From Beroe ovata (taxonomy: Eukaryota; Ctenophora; Nuda; Beroida; Beroidae), in the NCBI GenBank assembly GCA_946803715.1, contig CAMPET010000011.1:49463-62419 (forward strand): DNA of 12,957 nt, in the 5' to 3' direction. The notes beneath the pieces were generated by a model. That model saw only the letters and a program-made list of their open reading frames with translations, did not search any database and was not told the DNA's origin. Shown here one piece after another: positions 1-7,002 of this stretch; the first letter of the stretch is position 1, and each line of letters starts with the position of its first letter. The position numbers and the translations under genes are program-made.

Positions 1-506
1 GTAGTTAACGACATAGTTGACGATATAGGTAATGGTGTACTTCTCTGTAAACTGACCATGCTACTGACCATGAAACGACTGCGGTACCAGAAGAATCCCA
101 AATTACTTTTCCAAGTAAGTGTTGTGCGGAATCAAAAACTGCCGTCTCATCTGCGCCAATTTACAGATGAACTGGGATCGATATTTGGTTGCATTTCAAT
201 TTAATGATTCCCCACTGATTCCTACTGACCCCCTGCTGACCGGCCAGCCTCGCTGATCCTTTGCTATTGATCCCCTCATGATTCCCAGCGCAACACCTTC
301 TGACCACTTTTCGACTCCATTTTTCCTGAAGATCAGCTCACATGTTTTATTTCCAGAGGCAAGACAACATCCAGAAATCACTGAATCTGCTGGAGCAGTC
401 GGGTTGTAAGCTAGTAAATATCGGAGCGTCCGATATCATGACCAAGAACACCAAACTCATACTCGGGTTCCTATGGCAACTCGTCCAACACTTCCACGTC
501 TTCCAG
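1..506 (+). CDS. CH1 exons of a tandem calponin-homology actin-binding protein (5' partial)
   Basis: Two exons are readable. Exon 1-114 (frame 1, 38 codons, entering from outside the window) ends at CAA|GTAAGT. Exon 357-506 (50 codons) starts after the acceptor TTTCCAG and ends at CAG|GTATGG. Both junctions are phase 0. The joined peptide has CH-domain hallmarks: DDIGNGVLLCKL (the DG-x-LL-xx-L helix), then LNLLEQSGCKLVNIGASDI and TKLILGFLWQLV, the core helix of CH domains. Similarity is to CH1 of filamin, alpha-actinin/spectrin and plastin-type F-actin-binding domains. The first ~25 residues of the domain and the start codon lie upstream. CH1 is the primary actin-binding half in this family, acting in the cytosol or cortex. 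The CH2 half is encoded beyond 7003, on the other side of the lipase gene. Which CH subfamily this is cannot be settled by eye; filamin-like is the best guess. Confidence 0.85.
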
Positions 507-903
507 GTATGGTAGCAAAAAGGTGGTCAAGGTGGTCAAGGTTAATAAATATTAACTGACCACATAATATAGAATGGTATTTTTGGGTAAGGGTCCCAAA
601 TTTTCAGTCCTTTCAGCATCGTATCTCACTGTTATGCTCATTGATTTTGTCAAAGTTTTCGGTGGTCAAACACTATCAGTGAAGAATATTGGCCAAGGCA
701 GATCCCTTTTTCCAGATATGTGCTTTTGGATTGTGACCCTTCCCCAAGATGCCATTCTCTATGAGGTTGAGAATGGAGCCAAGTTTAGGACTTGGTCAAG
801 ATATAGGACGCTTCACGCTTACTTGTGTAATTTTGAATTTACGAGCTTTTGGGACATTATATGAGCTTTGTATGATGCCTCATCAATTCATAACGAATTG
901 TTT

Positions 904-941
904 CACGTGAACCGTAACAAAACACGTGACCTAGTCACGTG
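904..941. promoter_or_regulatory. Cluster of three CACGTG E-boxes with a 19-bp palindrome
   Basis: CACGTG occurs at 904-909, 923-928 and 936-941. The last two form a perfect inverted repeat, CACGTGAC-CTA-GTCACGTG (923-941). All three carry a flanking TCACGTGA or CACGTGAC context of the kind bound by MITF/TFE-type bHLH-ZIP factors (M-box/CLEAR-like). Function is inferred only from motif density; the site lies in a CH-gene intron and about 1.3 kb beyond the 3' end of the lipase gene. Confidence 0.35.
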
Positions 942-1009
942 AACACTGTATTGATAACAAAGATGTGGCGCGGGCAAATATTTCCTTATTGTCCCCCAAC
1001 AATCAAATT

Positions 1010-1038
1010 CCATACACACATGTTATGCGTGTGTATGG
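1010..1038. repeat. Inverted repeat, 10-bp perfect arms
   Basis: CCATACACAC at 1010-1019 is the exact reverse complement of GTGTGTATGG at 1029-1038, with a 9-nt loop. It lies inside the intron following CH1. No function is evident. Confidence 0.6.
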
Positions 1039-1405
1039 GACCTTATTGAGAGTGGATTGCAAAAAGAAGCGCACATATTTTCATATATGAACACAAAACA
1101 ATTCCGAATGAGAATGAATATTGTGCTAGTTTATACAATGAATTTGTATTGAGTTGTTATGAACTGTTATCATGTGACAAGCTCATGAATGAAGATCATA
1201 CTACGTCTAGTTGCTGTGACTTTTGGCCGTGGGTAGGAATTTCTGCAGCAATTTCTCAAGAATTCGATCACTAGAATCAATTATTTAATAACTTAACTTC
1301 TTAGATTGAATTTAGATTGAATTTAATTAGTTCTTCGTAGCTTAATTTTTTCCGAACTTCGAGTTCATCATGATAAACAACCTACTTTAGCCAACTTTTC
1401 TTCAG

Positions 1406-1512
1406 TCGATAAAGAATGTTAGGAAGATGAACCGTGACTTGAAGGGAGAGAAGCTCATGGGAAACCTTGGGGAGGAGACGGACGAATTCTTGGAGTCCGA
1501 AAAACAAGAAAA
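1406..1512 (+). CDS. Probable linker exon of the CH gene (between CH1 and CH2)
   Basis: A 107-nt open stretch is bounded by a good acceptor (pyrimidine-rich CTTTTCTTCAG) and donor (AA|GTAAGC). Entered in phase 0, as required after the exon ending at 506, it reads as 35 codons plus two bases with no stop. It starts SIKNVRKMNRDLKGEKL and ends in a charged ESEKQE segment. Charged, low-conservation sequence is what usually connects CH1 and CH2, so the position fits. It leaves in phase 2, whereas the conserved acceptor of the first CH2 exon at 7003 expects phase 1. Either one further exon (length 2 mod 3) is still unrecognised, or copy A uses an alternative acceptor at 6978-6979 (exon from 6980), which is phase-compatible. 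This exon rests on splice sites and frame rather than homology. Confidence 0.55.
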
Positions 1513-2218
1513 GTAAGCTAAAACATAATTCCTATTTCCTATTTTAGACTTTAGATTGTGCGTGCTTATTCGGGGTGTTGTAATCATGAAATTTCACGAC
1601 GCAAAGAGTTCCTGCCTTAAATCATTAGTGACGTTTTAATCTAGTTTGTGGCTTTCTTAGAAGTATTTAGGTCTTATTATGGAAACAATATTTGTTTGCT
1701 TTTTGCGTTTTTAAACTTTTTAATCAACAGGTTAGACATCAAAAAACCACGGTATGCCATACATGTATGCTGGTGCATGATTCTTGACTACGAATGGGGA
1801 AAAATTAGACCCAAAAACAAATCATATAAGATGAAACATTCATAATTATCGACTGGAATGTTCAATGTTGATTCCTATCGGGTCATGAAAACTCATAAAA
1901 CTATAAAATATCGTTTTTCACGATATCGCATGTTTCTTTGTAGCTACTTCATGATGTGATCGGAATGACATCGGATATCGAAATATATTCTAACTTGATT
2001 CAGGAACACTCGAGTCCCCCAATCGATTGATTTAACGATTTAACCAATTTAATGATGGTGTCAATAACTTAAAAATTATTGTCTCAGGGGAAAATCAACT
2101 CATCATCTGAAAAAGCAAATTCTTGGTGAGTCAGATAGTTCTGCTCTAAAATCTTACATTCAAATCGCATTCTGTTCATCGAATTAACAGCTAATTGATT
2201 CATCAATTAAGTAACTCA
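1513..2218. other. Intronic/3'-flanking stretch between CH-gene linker exon and lipase stop codon
   Basis: No coding exon recognised. A 65-codon frame at 1648-1845 is AT-rich and unsupported. On the minus strand, downstream of the lipase stop, ATTAAA (plus-strand TTTAAT at 2048-2053) is a possible poly(A) signal variant. A small hairpin (TAATTGAT/ATCAATTA, 2192-2209) sits about 10 bp beyond the stop. Neither is strong. Confidence 0.4.
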
Positions 2219-5200
2219 TCAAGCTTCATCATAGTTCTGGGTTATTTGCATCATAATTTTGACCAGACCATCAATCAACGGACGATTTTCCACACTTTCT
2301 TCATCTTCACCCAGAATTTTATATTTCCTCTCCAGCTCACCATTCTCCCTCACTTCCTCATTCACCATGGCTAACTCTTCCTCACCACTCATCTCCTCAC
2401 CACTCACCTCCTCACCACTCAGTCCCTCACCCCACATTTTTTCACCTTTTTTCCCCTCACCTCTCACTCCCTCACCCCACTCTATTTCACCTTTTTTCCC
2501 CTCACCTCTCACCCCCTCACCTCCTACAAACTTATTTTTCTCCTCCTCACTAGTTTCCTCTTCCTCACCCTCGACTTCCTCACCCCAATCAGCATACTGC
2601 TCCATGATCCTCATGAGGGGCTCGAACACCAACTCTGGTGCATCCATGCCCTGGATGTAGTCATCGTGGTTGTACTTGTCGATGAAAATCACGTCAATGA
2701 TCACGTCATGTATCGTGTTCACGAGCCACATCACGTCACGTGGATCTCCTAGCCAGTCATTCCCTCCTGCCACCTGGAGAATATCCGTGACGTCATGACA
2801 CCTGACGTCATGGAGAGTATAGCGACGTCATTAGGTCATATTGTGCGTGTTTATGAAGGAGCAGTGGTCACGAAATGTGTGTTTAACAAGAGAAGTGCAG
2901 AATAGTGGTGAGAAAATATTTGATGTGTTGAAATAGAGGAGCAGTGATGATTTGTAGTGAGCCTTATTTTTTCCACCCAGCCTGGCCGCGAAGCGGCCTA
3001 AAAAGGCATAAGGTGGTTAGGAATTTGGAGATTTTGGTGAAGATCAAGATAGTGGGGTTGGTAGGATGGTCGTATGCGGTGGTCCCTCCTTCATAAAACA
3101 TGTGGATTGTGGGCCGGAGCTATTTACCAGTTAATTATAAATGGTATTGTGCGCGCGACCATTTCAAAGTGTTGTGATAGAAACCACTCCGCACGCAATT
3201 GCAATTACATGCGCGCAATCGCAACGTAGAATTTTTAGCTAAAAATGACCAATTTTATGAAATGCGCGGCGTCGTAGATTGGCCGTTATGAAATAAGGCA
3301 ATAAGATCGCGCAATTGACAATGCGGCCCAATTACAATTTAGACCTTAGAATTTAGATTTTAACCTGATTGCTTTTAAAGGCTGGGTGGAAATATAACGC
3401 CCGCCTGTCGGGAATAACGGGCGTAATTCTTGTTTGAAGGAGAACTAGCGTGGTATTTTTATGAACTTGAAGGAACCCTCACATAAGGGCATTGATCATG
3501 AAGCAAGATATTCCCTTGCCCTGCAGTCAATCTGTCTTAAAATCAATATATTATCCTGTCTGTTTTCTGGTTTATGCCTCTCAATTCCGAGAAAGGAGGG
3601 GTGTTAGTGATATGCAATAAGGGTGAATTGATATTATTGAAATTGGGTATAGCCATTTCCGCCCATGAGTATTCAACGGATCAATAGAAAACTCATTTAA
3701 ATTCGACCCTTCTCAATGACCATGCCTATTCATTGCATGAAAATGGTGAGGGGCTATAGTATGGAATGAATGGTAAGAGACCCACATCCATTAAGTAATA
3801 AGTTATTTTTCAAGGAGGAAAAAGTAAATGTATATCAGCGGTAATGAGACTTACCAAAACAGTTGGAACCGACAGTTTGGAAATATCATAAATGGGGGGC
3901 GTGGTCGAGTTATATTTATCCATATTCCCGGTTTTACCGTAGTCAAACTTCTGTATCTGCTGATACTGGATGATCTGAGCCCAGTGGATGATGTCCTTGG
4001 ATGAGGTAGACTCGTCGCTGTGAGAATAGTACACCGGGAACCTGGGAGGGGACAGGGAGAGGTGTGACAGGTTGTTGCTGTCATGAGAATTGGCAGTCGA
4101 ACTTGCCGTCATGCATGATGACAGTCACACGTCTTGTTGTCATGGTGACAGTTAACTTGCTGTCATGGTGACAGTCGACTCACTCTAAAAATTGATGCTC
4201 TCTCTGGCAATTCCACGTCAAGCTGCGTGACCTTACCTTGTTTTATCAATGTTAGATATGTCAAATCCCTTGGTGACAGAATCCCAAGATTCGCACAGCT
4301 GGAGTAGCAACGCGTCCTCCGGGCACAAGTGTGTTGCTATGAAGTTGTGTAGAGCAGAGGGAGGGTTAAACTGGCTGTTACCCAACACCCAGTAGAGTAG
4401 CCAGTTAGCCCCCACAAACCGCTTGATTAGAGCGAGAAGTCCTCGACCGTATGTCAGTCGTGCGATGGGGGCCTGTCAAGATGGGGGTTGGGGGCTGTCA
4501 AGTGTCAAGATTAGGTGTTGGGTATAGATAGCGTGTGATAATATCGGGATGTGTGATGAGTTCATTGAACATGAACATGAACACGTTGGAATCGGTATTT
4601 TTGAAAAAAATCGATGTTTGATGGACATTTTATCGATTATAATCGGTAATAAGAGTTGGATTTTCACCCTTGCCGAGTGAAGAGTTCAATGATAGGAATG
4701 TAAGTTACCAGAGCCATTGACAGATTTATCTTCTCTGCAAGCTGTGGATTGGTAGAGAATCCTATGAACGCCATCTGGGTGCCCTGAGAGTGTCCCAGAT
4801 AGAGTAGCTTCTTCTTCCCCGTTAACTGATAACGGAGCGTTACTCAAAGTCAGCAATTCAATTGAACATGAGTTATGAAAAATATTAATAATAATACTGA
4901 TGATAATAACAGTATCAAACCGTTAAATCTATCAGAAGACCTAAAACTAGCCACCGATTTCACTGAACCACCTTCAGCCCCCCCAAACAAATTTCCACCT
5001 CACGCGAAATATTCCCGAATTCCCAGCCCTTAGGACGCACATTCCCACCCTGGCACACACCTGCAGCACTGTATCCACCATAGCCGGTAGATCTATCTCA
5101 GCCATCTCCTGGAATGAGAAATCCCAGAATTCGTGAGAGTCCGGGTCGAGGGTCGTGTGATTTAGGGAGTATATGTTGCCACGGACATTCCCCAACCAGA

Positions 5201-6188
5201 CATCGTATCCCTGGAGGAGGAGGAGAGATATGGTTGTATGTGGTTGCATGACTGTGGTTGTTTGTGTGGGAATTTTGTGGTCGTTTCGTGGTTGTTTGTG
5301 GTTGTTTGTGTTTATACATGCTTGATCGCAGGGGTGGATATAGGGGGACCTTCAGAAATTATGCAGAGCTTGTTATGTATTAAAGATCAAATATTATGTT
5401 AAATTCACACGGGATCTCATATTCTTGAATATTCCGGTTTTGCTGTTGTTCTCGAACCTTCTCAGTGAGTATGAAGGGCAAACTCCAATTCCTGTTGAGT
5501 AGGAAGAAGTCACTGCTCGAACTGAGTCCATGCTGGAAGAAAACCACAGGACTCCCGACTAGAAGGGAGATCAGATCACATATTAGCGTATCGAAATATT
5601 ACTTCGAGAACACGGCTAAACTGCTGTTTGAGTAGGAAAAAATGCTGATGGCACTAGCTTTCATAGTATTATTGACCGATGATGTATAAATCTTGCTTTG
5701 CTGCAAAAGTTTACCTTGATCTTTCGAAACAAAGAATCACAATTCTCGCCGGTCAAGTTAAAACCAAACACAGAAAGATTGGTATCTAACGAACAAAATT
5801 CTAACAAGCGGTAGGTACCTTTCTGTGGAGTAATCCGGAAGATTTGTAGGATGTATCCATCGGGTGTGACCACTAGGTGGGTTTCTGACTGGTATCCATT
5901 GTCCGCTATCAGCTGAGTCGTGTTCATGAAACACTCCGGATCAACGTGCACTTCAGTGTCTGGTACCTGGTTACCATGATGTTCAGTGTCTGGTACCTGG
6001 TTACCATGATGTTCAGTGTCTGGTACCTGGTTACTATGGTGTTCAGTGTCTGGTACCTGGTTACCATGATGTTCAGTGTCTGGTACCTGGTTACCATGAT
6101 GTTTCAGTGCTGATACCAGGTTTGCCATGTTGTACAGGGAGGAAACGATGGATGGTAAGAAGAGGAGAAAGAGGGGGTGTAGGAGCAT
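2219..6188 (-). CDS. Acid lipase of the LIPA/LIPF (AB-hydrolase-associated) family, seven exons, complete
   Basis: Exons on the minus strand: 6188-5819, 5558-5458, 5210-5061, 4825-4709, 4472-4237, 4077-3855, 2773-2219 (stop TGA). Each junction is GT..AG and phases agree throughout, giving 583 residues. Order: hydrophobic signal peptide (residues 2-17, start [13 protein letters not shown]); five [10 protein letters not shown]-type repeats (about 30-79); lipase N-domain with [12 protein letters not shown] and [10 protein letters not shown]; oxyanion region [39 protein letters not shown]; nucleophile elbow GHSQG (Ser220); cap domain; GGNDWLGDP (Asp405); [13 protein letters not shown] (His435). 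Asp-His spacing is 30, against 29 in human gastric lipase. The family hydrolyses triacylglycerols or cholesteryl esters in lysosomes or secretions; substrate here is unknown. Usual length is about 400 residues; the excess is the repeat and a 122-residue acidic tail. Several N-x-S/T sites fit a secretory route. The donor after exon 2 (AAG|GTTCGA) is weak. Confidence 0.9.
2432..2521 (-). repeat. Two tandem 45-bp repeats encoding 15 residues in the lipase tail
   Basis: Within the last lipase exon, the unit [12 protein letters not shown] plus three residues ending in Trp occurs twice (protein residues about 484-498 and 499-513). It is followed by shorter GEE-x-SGEE-type degenerate units. On the DNA this is part of a long pyrimidine-rich plus strand (about 2340-2590), a typical slippage-prone purine/pyrimidine tract. 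Confidence 0.8.
2788..2830. promoter_or_regulatory. Three clustered GACGTCA (CRE-like) motifs
   Basis: Perfect palindromic TGACGTCA at 2788-2795 and 2803-2810 plus CGACGTCA at 2823-2830. TGACGTCA is the consensus for CREB/ATF bZIP dimers. The neighbouring last lipase exon also contains several CACGTCA strings. Regulatory function is inferred from motif density alone. Confidence 0.35.
2964..3397. mobile_element. Probable MITE with ~19-bp terminal inverted repeats
   Basis: The left end (2964-2983) contains TTTCCACCCAGCCT preceded by TTAT. The right end (3379-3397) is its reverse complement, AGGCTGGGTGGAAA followed by TATAA, so the ends match over about 19 bp with one length difference in the T run. 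Just inside the left end is a hairpin, GGCCGC-GAA-GCGGCC (2984-2998). The interior has GCGC/CGCG-rich patches unlike the surrounding AT-rich intron, a TTTTTAGCTAAAAA palindrome near 3224, and no coding capacity. This size and structure fit a non-autonomous DNA transposon. I could not define a clean target-site duplication, so the superfamily is open. Confidence 0.5.
3398..3423. repeat. GC-rich inverted repeat next to the MITE
   Basis: CGCCCG at 3398-3403 pairs with CGGGCG at 3418-3423. It abuts the right end of the putative MITE and may belong to it. Confidence 0.4.
4101..4180. repeat. Diverged short tandem repeat with TGTCATGGTGACA palindromes in lipase intron 5
   Basis: About three degenerate copies of a 25-30-bp unit containing CTTGYTGTCATGGTGACAGT. 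CTGTCA-TGG-TGACAG at 4160-4174 is a perfect inverted repeat and TTGTCATGGTGACAG precedes it at 4137-4151. It lies inside the short intron 4078-4236. Confidence 0.55.
5951..6100 (-). repeat. Five tandem 30-bp repeats in lipase exon 1
   Basis: Five head-to-tail 30-bp units (5951-5980, 5981-6010, 6011-6040, 6041-6070, 6071-6100), each encoding [10 protein letters not shown] on the minus strand; the middle unit has G to S. Near identity at the DNA level points to recent expansion. It places an acidic/His-rich, Pro-containing spacer between signal peptide and catalytic domain. The partial second copy of the exon (8246-8382) enters within the same repeat. Confidence 0.95.
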
Positions 6189-6584
6189 TTTCCGTGTGTT
6201 CTGAGGAGTCTGCTCAATCGAAAAAAAGCCGGTGTTGGCAGGCGCGTAGAAAGTCGGTTTTGTACTTAACTTCTGATCAAGTTTGCAAAGGCAAAGTAGA
6301 GCAATGGTCAGGTGACTTTACAAAAGGTACTCTTGATAAAAAGGCAGGACTCGTTGCGATAAGTCCTCTGTTTATCTTTGAGAATATTTCTCCTTCTTTT
6401 TCCCAAGTTTAAATACAATATGGTTTCGTAACAAATGGGTTGGATTACCGATTGTACAATGAGTATGGTTCAGGTTTCATGTTCTTTGAGAAAGTCAGAT
6501 TAATGGGGCAATTATGAAATTTCGATTTAATGATATCATGATCTAGACGAACTGATTAAAGAGAAAACTTGGAAGTACGAGACT

Positions 6585-6652
6585 ATAATTGGACCCAGAA
6601 CCTCAGGAAATATGCCTGGTGCTCTACCAATTAAGCTACCAATCCAGCAATG
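6585..6652 (-). mobile_element. tRNA-like relic (tRNA pseudogene or tRNA-derived SINE head), copy A
   Basis: On the minus strand TAGCTTAATTGGTAGAGCA matches a pol III A box/D-arm. About 25 nt later GGTTCTGGGTCC matches a B box/T-arm start. Between them an imperfect 4-5-bp anticodon-like stem can be drawn, but the acceptor ends do not pair well. This fits a decayed tRNA or SINE head rather than a working tRNA. The copy at 8768-8835 differs by several transitions. Confidence 0.5.
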
Positions 6653-6864
6653 TTTAGGTGTATGTTTCCGTGTAGGTATGTATGATCATGCAGTATGCAC
6701 TTTAGCTGTGAAAGGAAATGTTTATTCTTAAGGGTAGCTAAATTTGAGTCACAAATGTATGGAAAAATCATTGATCTCCATGTCATCAATCATCATCTCC
6801 CAACCAAGATTAACTCCCCATATGACACCACTTTTGCTTTGATGCCATTAAATCTTATCACCTC

Positions 6865-6987
6865 GTGTCACATAGTCTTTGACACCTCAGTTTTTTTCTC
6901 TTGACACAGTTTCGAAAGTCACACTTGACCCACACATTTGACACAGCTTTGAACTTGACACCACATACCTCCTCTGTAGCTTGACAC
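6865..6987. repeat. Recurrent TTGACAC motifs before the first CH2 exon, copy A
   Basis: Five exact TTGACAC (6879, 6901, 6938, 6955, 6981), one TTGACCC and an inverted GTGTCA within about 120 bp, at irregular spacing. The corresponding stretch in copy B (about 9055-9200) keeps several of them. TGACA is a TALE-homeodomain (MEIS/TGIF) core, but the array could equally be a decayed minisatellite. Confidence 0.5.
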
Positions 6988-7002
6988 CACATTCCCCCGT
7001 AG

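Larger units (their letters stand above)
507..1405 (+). other. Intron of the CH gene
   Basis: About 900 bp between the second CH1 exon and the probable linker exon. A 96-codon open frame at 574-864 has no family resemblance, no splice context and ordinary intronic composition, so I do not call it a gene. Contents worth noting are a CACGTG cluster (904-941) and a 10-bp-arm inverted repeat (1010-1019 with 1029-1038, 9-nt loop). Confidence 0.6.
2774..3854 (-). other. Lipase intron 6 (largest intron)
   Basis: Intron from donor TTG|GTAAGT (3854) to acceptor CTCCAG (2774). It is much longer than the other lipase introns (158-360 bp), largely because of a 434-bp element with terminal inverted repeats (2964-3397). 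The acceptor-side 60 bp hold three GACGTCA motifs. No coding exon seen. Confidence 0.75.
6189..7002. promoter_or_regulatory. 5' flank of the lipase gene / intron of the CH gene
   Basis: No exon recognised. It contains the presumed lipase promoter on the minus strand, a tRNA-like relic (6585-6652), and a run of TTGACAC motifs (6865-6987) next to the first CH2 exon. Within the first 200 bp upstream of the lipase ATG are three GATA-type sites: TGATAAA (6334-6340), CGATAAG (6357-6363) and TTATC (6372-6376). All are retained in the second copy (8383 onward). No clear TATA box or initiator was found, so the transcription start is unknown. Confidence 0.4.

Noticed and set aside
574-864. 96-codon plus-strand frame in the CH-gene intron
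   Set aside because: No domain, no splice or promoter context, and ordinary intronic composition.
2192-2209. Hairpin after the lipase stop as a rho-independent-like terminator
   Set aside because: AT-only 8-bp arms in a eukaryotic gene; no basis for terminator function.
2259-2660. Plus-strand open frame of Ser/Pro-rich protein
   Set aside because: Antisense to the last lipase exon, which carries conserved catalytic Asp and His motifs.
5455-5540. Plus-strand string resembling a KKSLLE-type CH2 start, considered as the missing linker exon
   Set aside because: It is antisense to lipase exon 2 (conserved oxyanion region) and lacks proper acceptor, donor and phase.
6107-6412. Plus-strand 101-codon frame
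   Set aside because: Antisense to the lipase signal-peptide exon and promoter side; no family features and not maintained with splice sites in the second copy.
6585-6652. Functional tRNA gene
   Set aside because: A and B boxes are present, but acceptor-stem ends do not pair and the anticodon stem is mismatched; it is better read as a relic.
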